This document shows positions 35,247-44,338 of a stretch of 64,000 nucleotides of DNA, one piece after another. The notes beneath the pieces are model-generated. The model made no database searches and had not been told where the DNA came from. It saw only the letters and a program-made list of their open reading frames with translations. The DNA lies in the NCBI GenBank assembly GCA_002270295.1, contig NISF01000001.1, forward strand, positions 682,001 through 746,000, in the 5' to 3' direction. This stretch comes from Enterobacter sp. 10-1. Its GTDB lineage: Bacteria; Pseudomonadota; Gammaproteobacteria; Enterobacterales; Enterobacteriaceae. A program made the translations under genes and the position numbers. Positions within the stretch are counted from its first letter, which is position 1; the number at the start of each line of letters is the position of its first letter.

Positions 35247-35877
35247 TTTTGATAAAAAACTGGCCGGGTTAACGCTACCTTCATGGATGAACAAAGGCGA
35301 GCCACGCAAATTACTGAATACAGCCCGGCGCTACTGGAAGCTGGTCTGGGAGTGGATCACCTGGCCGGTTAACCAGTTCGACCCGCTGACCTGCTCGGAG
35401 TCAATTTTACGGCTGATGGCCTATGACCGGGATATTACCCGCTTCAACGGTGAGCCGCTGTACCTGTTCAGAAAGCGCGTGGCGTATGCCTTTGTGAATG
35501 CGGCGGACTCAGGCTCCATCGCCGGTTTTATTGCCATCTTTGAACGCCTGGGGATTGGCTACGTGGAGTTGCTGGAACGTCAGCCGGAAATTGACTGGGA
35601 CGTCATCATCGTCAGGGTATCGGACAGCCAGATAGCACAGAACGCCGACCTGATGATGCAGATTATCCGCCAGTACGGCCGCACCTGCCGCCGCTATCGG
35701 TTTGAGGTAATGACCACGCTTCAGCTGTATATCAACGCCGGGTGGAATGACGGGGAATTAATCTGCTATTACGCCGGGGAATATATCGGTGGGGAAAAAC
35801 GGCTGGACGGGGAATATGTCTGTTTCCCGGCCAGTGATGGAATCAATGATAACGCCATGTTTGGCGCAAAACTGTAG
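35239..35877 (+). CDS. I: Baseplate protein I (gpI-like)
   Basis: 212 residues positioned between J and the tail fibre as in P2 (J-I-H). The N-terminal part includes LTLPSWMNKGEPRKLLNTARRY, and a central GEPLYLFRKRVAYAFVNAADSGS resembles phage tail protein I-type proteins. Closest by layout to HP1/K139 baseplate genes. Function (attachment of fibres to the baseplate) is inferred from position. Confidence 0.82.
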   Translation: MTDFDKKLAGLTLPSWMNKGEPRKLLNTARRYWKLVWEWITWPVNQFDPLTCSESILRLMAYDRDITRFNGEPLYLFRKRVAYAFVNAADSGSIAGFIAIFERLGIGYVELLERQPEIDWDVIIVRVSDSQIAQNADLMMQIIRQYGRTCRRYRFEVMTTLQLYINAGWNDGELICYYAGEYIGGEKRLDGEYVCFPASDGINDNAMFGAKL

Positions 35878-35886
35878 GTATTATTT

Positions 35887-38800
35887 ATGAGTCAGACGGT
35901 GATTACTTCCGCCTTTGAACAGTTAAAAGCCCAGGAAGCGGCAAACGGTGGCGTTGTCATTCTTGATGAATTTGTGTTTGCAAATATTCCAAATCTGGAC
36001 ATTACCAGTCCTATTGATCGTGGTGAAGGGTTGCCGGAAGAGGCGATGATTGTCCATCGTCAGGCGGTGGGTAAAACCGGCATGGTAAACAATAACGCGG
36101 TGGTGTATTCCGTCGTGATGGGCGCGGATGTCGGGGATTTTGAATTTAACTGGGTTGGCCTGGTTAACAAAGCGAATAATGTCGTGGCGATGATTGTCCA
36201 TGCGCCCATGCAGAAGAAAATTAAAACGGCGACTGGCCAGCAGGGTAACGTTTTAACCCGCTCTTTCCTGATGGAGTATAACGGCGCGTCAGAGCAGACC
36301 CAGATTATCACCCCGGCAGATACCTGGCAGATTGATTTCACGGCTCGCCTGGGTGGTGTTGATGAGCGTATCCGCTGTGAAAATATTGATATCTATGGTG
36401 AAGCCTCATTTTTTGGGGATGGTTTCCTGGTCAGCAAAAACGGATCGCAGTGCGTCGTAAAAAAGGGTGTTGGCTACATTGCCGGGGTTCGTGCTGAATT
36501 ATTGTTTGATCAGACTGTCACCGTTGACCAGAAGCCGGTAAAAATTTGGGCTGATGTAAGCTGGAAAGGTACGCTTACCAGCATCTGGGCATCTTCGGTA
36601 AAGCTGACAATTGCTGAATCCCTTTCTGATTATCATGACAATGATGAACAGCATTATGTATTTGCCATTGCGGCCATCAATGCTGACGGTACTGTTTTAG
36701 ATTTGCGTCCTTCCGGATTTTCATTGAAAGAACTGGGTTCTAATAATAAAGGAAGTGGTTCATCATATCTTGGAATATACCCGGCAGGAACTGTTCAGAA
36801 TCTGGTGACTTTTTTGTCATTTGATATGTTCAACATTAAAAATGATGCTTCTGAAGACGTTACCCAGGCCATTATTGATGTTTTTAATTACTCTAACGAC
36901 TTGGGTATTCCTGTTGTTCAGAAATCAGGAAGATATCTTATTTCAGGAAACACATTTGCAACCAGTACCGCAGGTTTTGATCTGGATGGAGCTACGTTTG
37001 TTCCGTCTGCTAACTTCACAGGATACCTTCTGGGGACGCAGAGTGAATTACCAGTCACTTATGATTCATCAAGTGCAGTTGTTTCAGCCATTAATAATGT
37101 CCCGATCTCTCCTGGTGACAGCATCCTGAAAGGATTAAAAAACACCTCAGTACTTAATGGCCATGCTGTTTTTATACGTGGTGCTGATCCTCTGTATGTT
37201 GCTCGCGGAAAAACTAAGTACTGGTGGCATAATACCCGCATTTCTAACAGAGGGAAAATGGATGACAGGATGAAGTATGGGGTGTCATCCGTAAATGAGG
37301 TGATAGCTCTCCCGGTTAAAAAGAAAATAACAGAGTTCCGTTTGCCAGCATGGGATTTTATTAATGGGCCGTCTAATAATGGGGTGATGCGTTTTAATAA
37401 TATCACCCGTGCCAGAATCTATGGCGGGGCAATATACAACAGGCCGTTACAGGATAATGAAAAGAATCCAGTTATTATATCATTGAATTATTGTTATGAT
37501 ATTAGCGTGGAGGATCTTTATGATGAGTATCCTTCATATCCTGTCGTGGGGGGACAGATTGCTTATGCCTATACGTTAAACTTTAATTATGTCAATCGAC
37601 TTTCATTCAAAAACTGCTGTGCTCAGGGGTATGGTTGGGGGGTGGTTGGTGGGCAGTTAGCAACAAACCTTTCATATAAAGAGTGCAACCTGAATCGTAT
37701 CGATATGCATGATCCATTTATGGGCACTCTGAATGCAGAAGATTGCTCGGTTGGGTGTTGGGGGTTCTCTGTATTTGGTATGGGAGATATGCATATAAGC
37801 CGTATTACGGTTGATCTTGATGATTCTTTTTATGGTGGATACCGGGAAATTGCCGGAATTTTTAATACTCGCCCGGATTTTAGTGGTGTGTTTGACGGTA
37901 ATATATATATAAACGGCCTGACTATTGTTGGGGATGCCTCCGCATACAGGGAATCTACCGGGCACGGTGTGTCGCTGTTTTCTGCATATTCCTACAATGG
38001 TGGGTTGGGGTACATCCCGGAAGGTTCTCCCGTTGAACCTTGGGGTTTCCGTGAAATTATCGTAAAGGGGCTGAATTGTGTTGATCCGATACAAGGGCGG
38101 CGTTTTGATTCAATAATTAAAGCAGACTCCGTACAACAAACAACATATTTCCCATTGAGAGTGAAAATTGAAGATGCAAGATTCAATTCGACTGAGCCTG
38201 AATGTATTGATTTGCATGGATGGAGGGTGCCTGCGTATAACAAGGAATCTGTGAATATTACGCATACTCTTAATTATAAGCCAACAAACTTCATCGAGAT
38301 GAATGATGTATCGCTGGCAGGCCTGGAAGTGATAAGACCTTATTTAAATTATGACTATCATAATATTGACTTTAAAATGAGGAATGCAAGAAATACAGAG
38401 AATACGAATTCGCCAATAGCATTTTATACCGATCAGTGTGGCAGATATGAGTTCAGTAGCTGTGCATTACGAAAAATATCAGACAGAACATACAGTACGG
38501 GCAATCTCCTGAACAGGAATTCAACCTTTGTTGTCAATGGAGGTGTTTTTAACTCATTGTCAGGCCTGCCCTTTGATATCACTTTCAATAGTGGATATAA
38601 CACGCCGGTTCTCGCATCAAATGTGCTTTTTGTCGGGCTTTATTCTCAGACAAGTGTTACGGCGATAAATGCTAATTTAGCTGAGTTCTCTGTGTGTGAA
38701 AATTGCAAGTATTTCAGCAATGAAACTGTTGGGTATATCAGTCCCGCCTTGTGGTTAGGCTCTGCCGGTGCGAATGGTATTTCAACATCATTTAACGTTG

Positions 38801-39039
38801 CCCGTGAAAACAATCTGAGCCTGACGTTCACTGTCAGTGCGGGTGGTAATTCAGAAACATTGATTAATCCAGTGAAAATGCCAGGTTCTGTAGCGCCAGG
38901 AAATGTTGGGGGGACTTTTTTTTCTTCTGCTACCGGGAGTCGGGTAGATTTTCAATTGAGCCTGAATTCACGCGGATTGAAAGCGAATGTTGGGAAAGTT
39001 ATGTCATCAGGAACGTTAACAGGTATTTATTTACAATAG
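35887..39039 (+). CDS. H: Tail fibre/tailspike with probable beta-helix depolymerase body
   Basis: 1050-residue receptor-binding protein. Residues 1-160 are the conserved virion-anchoring DUF3751-type tail-collar fibre domain (SAFEQLKAQEAANGGVVILDEFVF; MVNNNAVVYSVVMGADVG). From residue about 315 a linker leads to NIKNDASEDVTQAIIDVFN, a signature common at the start of pectate-lyase-like beta helices in Klebsiella phage depolymerases. The body repeats short beta motifs (SVEDLYDEYPSY, NRLSFKNCCAQG, YKECNLNRID). Composition turns AT-rich after the anchor, suggesting exchange of the distal part. It likely binds or cleaves capsule or O antigen. Confidence 0.85.
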   Translation: MSQTVITSAFEQLKAQEAANGGVVILDEFVFANIPNLDITSPIDRGEGLPEEAMIVHRQAVGKTGMVNNNAVVYSVVMGADVGDFEFNWVGLVNKANNVVAMIVHAPMQKKIKTATGQQGNVLTRSFLMEYNGASEQTQIITPADTWQIDFTARLGGVDERIRCENIDIYGEASFFGDGFLVSKNGSQCVVKKGVGYIAGVRAELLFDQTVTVDQKPVKIWADVSWKGTLTSIWASSVKLTIAESLSDYHDNDEQHYVFAIAAINADGTVLDLRPSGFSLKELGSNNKGSGSSYLGIYPAGTVQNLVTFLSFDMFNIKNDASEDVTQAIIDVFNYSNDLGIPVVQKSGRYLISGNTFATSTAGFDLDGATFVPSANFTGYLLGTQSELPVTYDSSSAVVSAINNVPISPGDSILKGLKNTSVLNGHAVFIRGADPLYVARGKTKYWWHNTRISNRGKMDDRMKYGVSSVNEVIALPVKKKITEFRLPAWDFINGPSNNGVMRFNNITRARIYGGAIYNRPLQDNEKNPVIISLNYCYDISVEDLYDEYPSYPVVGGQIAYAYTLNFNYVNRLSFKNCCAQGYGWGVVGGQLATNLSYKECNLNRIDMHDPFMGTLNAEDCSVGCWGFSVFGMGDMHISRITVDLDDSFYGGYREIAGIFNTRPDFSGVFDGNIYINGLTIVGDASAYRESTGHGVSLFSAYSYNGGLGYIPEGSPVEPWGFREIIVKGLNCVDPIQGRRFDSIIKADSVQQTTYFPLRVKIEDARFNSTEPECIDLHGWRVPAYNKESVNITHTLNYKPTNFIEMNDVSLAGLEVIRPYLNYDYHNIDFKMRNARNTENTNSPIAFYTDQCGRYEFSSCALRKISDRTYSTGNLLNRNSTFVVNGGVFNSLSGLPFDITFNSGYNTPVLASNVLFVGLYSQTSVTAINANLAEFSVCENCKYFSNETVGYISPALWLGSAGANGISTSFNVARENNLSLTFTVSAGGNSETLINPVKMPGSVAPGNVGGTFFSSATGSRVDFQLSLNSRGLKANVGKVMSSGTLTGIYLQ

Positions 39040-39047
39040 AGGTGGGT

Positions 39048-39320
39048 ATGTCATTTACGGTGAGCAAAAAAGTATCACGACAGCTGTCATATTCTGAGTT
39101 TGGTGCATCAGATGTGAATGAAGTCATTACAGCAGAGCTAGCTTTTGAGGCAGTAAATGTAATCGGGCTTGATGCAAAGAATATTTGCCAGGTACAGTTT
39201 TCTGTCGTCATTAACGGTAGTTCAAATCCGGGAAGTTATATTCATAGTTTTACTTTTTCAGGTAATGGAAACCCTCTTAATGAGGCTGAGGCTAGTTTAC
39301 GAGAAGAAATAGCGCTGTAA
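39048..39320 (+). CDS. Small protein after the tail fibre, unknown
   Basis: 90 residues from ATG 39048 (AGAGGTGG just upstream). The sequence MSFTVSKKVSRQLSYSEF continues with beta-like and acidic stretches (INGSSNPGSYIHSFTFSG) and ends EAEASLREEIAL. A fibre assembly chaperone usually follows a fibre gene, but this protein does not resemble the known Tfa or gpG families. It may be a chaperone, a fibre-tip cap or an immunity-like moron. AT-rich like the distal fibre, so the two probably travel together. Confidence 0.55.
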   Translation: MSFTVSKKVSRQLSYSEFGASDVNEVITAELAFEAVNVIGLDAKNICQVQFSVVINGSSNPGSYIHSFTFSGNGNPLNEAEASLREEIAL

Positions 39321-39346
39321 CGCCTATGCTTTATGAGGGGGGATAT

Positions 39347-40069
39347 ATGTGGCAGTACAAAAATATCAGACTGAATGAGCGATTAACTGATATTAATTGC
39401 TCCGTCATTCCGGCACATCAATGGATTTATGGTCTGGGGCAGCAAACGGAAAACGGGAGCTATCTGAGTCCTGGTAACGCTGTTTCGTATCTGTCACAGC
39501 AGCTGGCAGGCGTGGGCAATATCTCAGATGTGGTGATATTCCTGTTAACCGGTAGCGGTCATGATGATTTTGTGCGGAACCTGGGCGACCTGGCTGATGT
39601 GCTTCCGCTTCCGGCCATGATGCAGGTTAAACGACTGGCAAAGTCGGCGGCAGAGCTGGCCACAGAGAGGATGCTGATCCCGTCACCTGCAACCGCGTCA
39701 GTTGCGGCCGTGCCGTTCTCTACACCGACAACCCGCGCTGCGCTGAATGGACAACGCGTTGCGGAAGCGCAGATACAGGCTGCATCCGGGGTCAGTCTTG
39801 TGGGGGCAAGGGAGGCATTGGCTGACTTTATCCAGGAAAGAAACAACATTCTCAGCGAGGTGGCCAGTGGTCTGGAATCTCTGAAGGGGAAAACCGCCCG
39901 AGCCTGGACGTTCACCGCACAGGGCGATATCACCACCACGCTGCGTAATATGGTGAAAGATATTCCGGCCGTGTCGGCGGTGCATTGCGCTGCGGTGATG
40001 ATGGTAGGGGAAAATCTGGCAGGACTCAGGGAGATGATACATGAACTCGATAGCGACGCTGGCGCTTAA
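39347..40069 (+). CDS. HP1-like late tail-region protein, unknown function
   Basis: 240 residues from ATG 39347, preceded by GAGGGGGG. Found in the baseplate region, with an Ala-rich helical middle (SAAELATERMLIPSPATASVAAV) and RAWTFTAQGDITTTLRNMVKDI near the end. Belongs by position to the set of HP1/K139 late genes between fibre and hub, whose individual functions are mostly unknown. It overlaps the next gene by 29 bases. Confidence 0.65.
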   Translation: MWQYKNIRLNERLTDINCSVIPAHQWIYGLGQQTENGSYLSPGNAVSYLSQQLAGVGNISDVVIFLLTGSGHDDFVRNLGDLADVLPLPAMMQVKRLAKSAAELATERMLIPSPATASVAAVPFSTPTTRAALNGQRVAEAQIQAASGVSLVGAREALADFIQERNNILSEVASGLESLKGKTARAWTFTAQGDITTTLRNMVKDIPAVSAVHCAAVMMVGENLAGLREMIHELDSDAGA

Positions 40070-40592
40070 CGGCGAAGGTATCCCTCTGAAAAACATGCGG
40101 GTCACGCTCACCATGCAGTTTCAGGACAAAGAACAGTCAGGGCAGACCAGTTCCACAGCTAGGGCAGAGCAGGGAACGAAGGGTAAAGAGCTGCGCGTAT
40201 CTGGTGAAGTGCCGTTTAAAACCCCGGAGGTGCTGAAGCGCATCTTTGAACTGGCAAGCGCCACCGGCGACGATGGGCAGCGCCAGAAATACCGGGTTGC
40301 GCACGATGTAGCCCGTGCGGTGGGATTTCGTGAAGCCACGTTTACCGGGAGTCTGGACGCGCCACAGCAGGAAGGGCGCATGTCCTGGCTGGTCACGTTC
40401 ACGCTGACCGAATTTATCAGCGTACCGGAAAAGCGGGAAGAGCGTGCGGCCGGAAAGGTCTCCGCGCAGAAGCAAACGGCGGGTACAGGCGGTGCTGCGG
40501 GCAGCGGAACCGCCTCAGCCGGGGAAAGTGACGAAAAACTGACGTGGTTTGAGAGCAAGGTGCTTAAACCGGTAAATGAAGCGCTGGGGTAA
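40041..40592 (+). CDS. HP1-like baseplate-associated protein
   Basis: 183 residues. The N-terminal part (MNSIATLALNGEGIPLKNMRVTLTMQFQDKEQSGQTS) resembles baseplate/DNA-circulation-type tube-initiator modules of HP1-like phages. A long helical GELRVS-to-KTPEVLKRIFELASATGD section follows. The tail is Gly/Ala/Ser-rich and flexible (TGGAAGSGTASAGESD), then KLTWFESKVLKPVNEAL. The stop is three bases before the hub gene, so a role in assembling or anchoring the hub is inferred. Confidence 0.65.
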   Translation: MNSIATLALNGEGIPLKNMRVTLTMQFQDKEQSGQTSSTARAEQGTKGKELRVSGEVPFKTPEVLKRIFELASATGDDGQRQKYRVAHDVARAVGFREATFTGSLDAPQQEGRMSWLVTFTLTEFISVPEKREERAAGKVSAQKQTAGTGGAAGSGTASAGESDEKLTWFESKVLKPVNEALG

Positions 40593-40595
40593 TAC

Positions 40596-42275
40596 GTGAA
40601 ACCAGTTCAGCGAGTTTATTTATCAACACAGCAGGTTCATTGTCCTGATATCGATCTGGTACTGGAGCTGAACAGCTGCGGCCGGGGATTTATCACTGCG
40701 CAGACGGATCAGGACTACACCGGCAAACTGGTGCGGGTAGACGTGGGCTATTCCGATTTGCTGTTGCGCTGGTTTACCGGATACGTTGAACGCTCTCAGC
40801 CAGCGGAGAACGGCTTTCAGCGTCTCTTTGTGCGCGAGCTGGCAGGGGTGTTTGATAAACAGTGGCCGTGCTCCATGCAACACCCGACACTGAAGCTGAT
40901 TGGCAGCTGGCTGGCAGAGCAGAGCGGCATCACGGTGCAGGTGCCGGACTCCGGATACGCGACGACACCGATCCCCCATTTCACCCACAGCGGCACCGGC
41001 TTTCAGTTGCTGAGTGCGCTGGGTCAGGCATTCAGCGTGCCGGACTATATCTGGCATCCATTGCCGGACGGTGGGCTGTATCTGGGCGGTGCAGACGGGG
41101 CCATGTTTGCCGGTCGGGAAGTGGACATCCCGGCTGAATTTGCCCAAAGTACGGCGGGCGGCAACAGCATGACACTGCCGGTGGTACAGAGTTTGCGGCC
41201 CGGTGTGGAGATGAACGGCCAGCGGATCACCCGTGTACACCTGCACAACGCAGATATGACCGTGACCTGGACGCCGCGCAATAAGCAGACCGGCCAGCCA
41301 CTCCAGAAAACGCCGCTTCAGCGCCAGATTGAGGCGCACTACCCGGAGCTGGCCAGCGGACTGCATACACCGAAAATGGGGCGGGTCGTGGCGCATACGG
41401 AACCAGTCAGCAGCGGTAATTTTGCCGATCCGTTTCGCCCGCGCTACGCTGTGGATGTGCAGCTGCTGGACGCGAACAGCAACCCGGACGGCAGTACGCC
41501 AGTCTACTCAGCCGTACCGCTGCCGGTACCGATGGCAGGGCATGATTCAGGACTGTTTCAGTTCCCGGCGCTGGGAACGCTGGTCGAAATGGGGTTCACC
41601 GGGGGGCGTCCGGATAAGCCTTTTATCCGTGGCAGTCATGCAGACGGTACAAGCCTGCCTGACCTGAAGCCGGGAGAACAGCTGCAACAGCAACGCGAAG
41701 AGGTATCGCAGCGCGTCACCCAGGCCGGAGACTGGGAACGAAAAACCGATCAGGCTATCCGTGAAAACTCTATGTCCAGGCAAGTGACCGCCGATACGGA
41801 AAAGCGCGAGCTGGTCACGCGGGAAACGATGGTGAAAGCCTCTGACAAAACCACGGTGATTGGCACGGCGCAGCTGACGGCCGGGGCCGTTCAGCATATT
41901 GCGGCAGGTGATTATGCCGTGGCCACAGGCCGCAACCGCCTGGCAACAATCAGCGGCGATGATGAAACGGAGGTTGCTGGCCAGCAGACCACAACCACCG
42001 GCAAAGGTCTGATAGAGAAGATTGGCACGATACGCCGCAGCGTCGCCGCCGTGCAGCAGCAGATTGTTGCACCGGTGGTCTGGATCGGCTCAGAGCAAAT
42101 CAATGTGACACAGCTGATGCTGGACACGCTCGACGTGGTAAAAGAACTGGCCACGCTCACCGCCAGCCATACCCACCCGGACACCGGCCCACCAACCAAC
42201 GCCGGAGACATTGAGGGTGTGGCGACGAAGACCGATACACTCAACGCGAAATACTCCCCCGTCATCGCTAAGTAA
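40596..42275 (+). CDS. Baseplate hub-spike fusion protein (gpD/gpV-like, VgrG-like)
   Basis: 559 residues with a GTG start. Residues 1-230 look like a gpD/gp27-type hub (PAENGFQRLFVRELAGVFDKQWP; FTHSGTGFQLLSALGQAF). Residues about 270-370 form an OB-like gpV/gp5 segment (PKMGRVVAHTEPVSSGN; PALGTLVEMGFTGGRPDKPFIRG). The C-terminus is a beta-helix stalk and ends ASHTHPDTGPPTN, a His-x-His tip motif that binds iron in P2 gpV-type spikes. P2 encodes hub and spike separately; here they are one protein, as in VgrG. Confidence 0.85.
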   Translation: MKPVQRVYLSTQQVHCPDIDLVLELNSCGRGFITAQTDQDYTGKLVRVDVGYSDLLLRWFTGYVERSQPAENGFQRLFVRELAGVFDKQWPCSMQHPTLKLIGSWLAEQSGITVQVPDSGYATTPIPHFTHSGTGFQLLSALGQAFSVPDYIWHPLPDGGLYLGGADGAMFAGREVDIPAEFAQSTAGGNSMTLPVVQSLRPGVEMNGQRITRVHLHNADMTVTWTPRNKQTGQPLQKTPLQRQIEAHYPELASGLHTPKMGRVVAHTEPVSSGNFADPFRPRYAVDVQLLDANSNPDGSTPVYSAVPLPVPMAGHDSGLFQFPALGTLVEMGFTGGRPDKPFIRGSHADGTSLPDLKPGEQLQQQREEVSQRVTQAGDWERKTDQAIRENSMSRQVTADTEKRELVTRETMVKASDKTTVIGTAQLTAGAVQHIAAGDYAVATGRNRLATISGDDETEVAGQQTTTTGKGLIEKIGTIRRSVAAVQQQIVAPVVWIGSEQINVTQLMLDTLDVVKELATLTASHTHPDTGPPTNAGDIEGVATKTDTLNAKYSPVIAK

Positions 42276-42285
42276 CCTTGGTCAG

Positions 42286-42307
42286 CCCGCGTAATGCGGG
42301 TTTTTTT
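42286..42307 (+). terminator. Late operon terminator
   Basis: A perfect stem CCCGC/GCGGG with a five-base loop followed by seven Ts, 11 bases after the hub-spike stop codon. It ends the rightward late transcript. Confidence 0.9.
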
Positions 42308-43052
42308 GTACCCGTCACCAGACCGCGCAAGACGCGCCCAGACCGCACATAACATTACCCACACGCCCGACAATCAGCAAATCAGATCGTTGCAACAGCG
42401 GGGTGCTGGCTGCGCCACAGCCCGACAAAATAAATCTTTACCGGACGAAATCGGCGCTACACCGCACCCGCCTGCACTTTTTGGATCATAAAAATTTTTC
42501 AGTCGGAATTTTTTATAAAGGATACCGTCAGCCCGCGCCACGGGTGGGGCGGTGCAGTTGGTCGAGAACTGAAAAGAGTGAAAAGAATTTCAGTTTTTTT
42601 CAGAGGGAAGGATCTGCGAAGGATCTAATTAAGATTTTAACTATCAGATAAAAAGGGATATTTTATATTTTATGTGAGTCTAAGGGGGGGGCGTGTGGTG
42701 GTATTTGCTGAAAATATGGGTGGCTTTTAAAGTCAGAGCAGGCGCGGTCTGGCGAAGAATTATCCCCGTGAACGTGACTGAAAAAAGCGAGATAGATTAA
42801 ACTGTGACTATGTATAGATTTCGGATTGTGGTGTGGAGGCGTTTGAATGCAGAGAATTGCAATATACGAAGCAAGCTTTACTTTTGAGTGGATTGAAAGG
42901 TCAGCTTTTAGGATTACAGGCGCGTTTATTGGTTGTTTTGTGAATGATTGAATTTGTGTTTGATTGTAGGTAGAGTCGCCACAATATCTTGGATGAGAGC
43001 TGTGAACTAACATTTCAAAGTGCCGAATATATAACGGCACTAATGATAATAA
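42308..43052. other. Intergenic region, possible cos site or small RNA
   Basis: No convincing protein gene in about 745 bases; small frames at 42294-42651 and on the minus strand at 42663-43040 lack start signals and family-like composition. A GC-rich island (about 42526-42560) stands out in AT-rich DNA. In HP1, cos lies between the tail genes and attP, which corresponds to this stretch. A second intrinsic terminator at 42567-42600 without an upstream gene suggests a short non-coding transcript. Both ideas are inference. Confidence 0.35.
42567..42600 (+). terminator. Second rightward intrinsic terminator
   Basis: Arms AACTGAAA (42567-42574) and TTTCAGTT (42588-42595), with a T run ending at 42600. 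It lies 260 bp beyond the late-operon terminator and follows no recognised gene. It could end a small RNA or act as backup. Confidence 0.7.
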
Positions 43053-44183
43053 TTAGTCAAAAACAAGACGGTGAGATAAATCATACTCTTTATGTAAGAA
43101 GACGTTTTTTGCTTTCATGTTTTGATTTGATACCCATATTGGCTCCCCTGATTCATACTTATCATCCGGATAAACGGATATAAATCCGGATTTGGTTTCC
43201 CTTAGTAGACTTATAAACTCCCCGACTATATTGCATAAGCACATTATTCCGTTTGGTCCAGGGGTTATTATGGCAATTTTGGTATACTTAGGGGATATGA
43301 CCCAATCACCACATATCCATCCGACAATATCTCCTTTTGGGGAGATTAATGCATTACCCAGTGTTGCTCTGACTGCTATGCAAACTTTATTAGCATAACC
43401 AATATCATCTTTTACTTTTTCCCATGGTGGGCCAAATATAGAAAAGAGACATGAATCTGAATTTTTATTCATTAGATATGTTGACTGTTCTGTCGAAATG
43501 TTATTAACCCCGTTAATATGTATACCTTCGCCGTTAAAGCTGATATTTGCCCCTAAGTAATCCATAGAGAATCTTTCAATTTTGAGTGGTTCATCGCCTT
43601 TAGCTATCATTATCAAAACTATTTTACCTTTATCTAATCTTATTTCGATTGTTGCGCCGTGAGTATCAAGGTCATAATTCGAAGTTACTCCATGGAATAT
43701 GTTTTTTTCAATAAATGCAAGTATGCCATCAGTGCTTTTGAATATGGCGTTAAATCCTATCGGTCCTTCTTTCTCATCTGGTTCAGAAAACCAGAATAAT
43801 GGTTTACCATAAACTTTAATGAAAATTGGAGCTCCAATGGAAATTATAGAACCAATCTGTATCTTAAAGCCTTCATTTTCTGGGTATAGAAGTCCCTTAA
43901 CTAATTTATTACGTTTTGAAAATGGATTTTCTTTTGCTAGCCAAACTCTTTTTTTTGAAATTCTTGTGTCTGTCACATCATCATGACATCCCTTGCACAG
44001 TAATGTCATTTTTTCTGGATCGTGTTTTTTAGCATCTTTAAATTCTGGCTCAATATGCTCATAATCAACAAAAATATTCCCACAAATCACGCATCCATAA
44101 CCTGCATCATGTCTTATCTTTCTTCTAATATCAGCCTCAATGTATCTTTTAAGACCGTGTTTATTAATGTTTTCTTTGTTCAT
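43053..44183 (-). CDS. HNH-type nuclease-like protein 1, prophage cargo
   Basis: 376 residues, AT-rich, encoded leftward. Residues 30-70 form an HNH/zinc module: C31-x2-C34 (GCVICG), DYEHIEPEF with His43, and LLCKGCH with C63, C66 and H67. A beta-rich middle (about 105-235, IQIGSIISIGAPIFIKVYG; TIEIRLDKGKIVLIMIAKG) and an unknown C-terminal region of about 140 residues (SCLFSIFGPPWEKV; GWICGDWVISPKYTKIAI) follow. HNH module and middle resemble the neighbouring protein at 44339-45148. AAAGGG lies five bases before the ATG. Probably a DNA-acting defence or exclusion protein; target and activity unknown. Confidence 0.75.
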   Translation of the reverse strand: MNKENINKHGLKRYIEADIRRKIRHDAGYGCVICGNIFVDYEHIEPEFKDAKKHDPEKMTLLCKGCHDDVTDTRISKKRVWLAKENPFSKRNKLVKGLLYPENEGFKIQIGSIISIGAPIFIKVYGKPLFWFSEPDEKEGPIGFNAIFKSTDGILAFIEKNIFHGVTSNYDLDTHGATIEIRLDKGKIVLIMIAKGDEPLKIERFSMDYLGANISFNGEGIHINGVNNISTEQSTYLMNKNSDSCLFSIFGPPWEKVKDDIGYANKVCIAVRATLGNALISPKGDIVGWICGDWVISPKYTKIAIITPGPNGIMCLCNIVGEFISLLRETKSGFISVYPDDKYESGEPIWVSNQNMKAKNVFLHKEYDLSHRLVFD

Positions 44184-44338
44184 GATAACCCTTTTATGAG
44201 TGGTTGATGAATTTTAGGATTTAAAACTCTAAAATATTGCTCAATAAATCGGATGGTTACTACCGAAATATTTAAGTGCTAGATGGTAATAAAGTCATTT
44301 AAACTGTTGCTTTATCAGGATGTTTTGTATTTAATTTA

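Noticed and set aside
42663-43040. Leftward 125-residue frame in the intergenic region
   Set aside because: Its His/Pro/Ser-rich sequence is not protein-like, it lacks a start signal, and it lies just downstream of the HNH gene.
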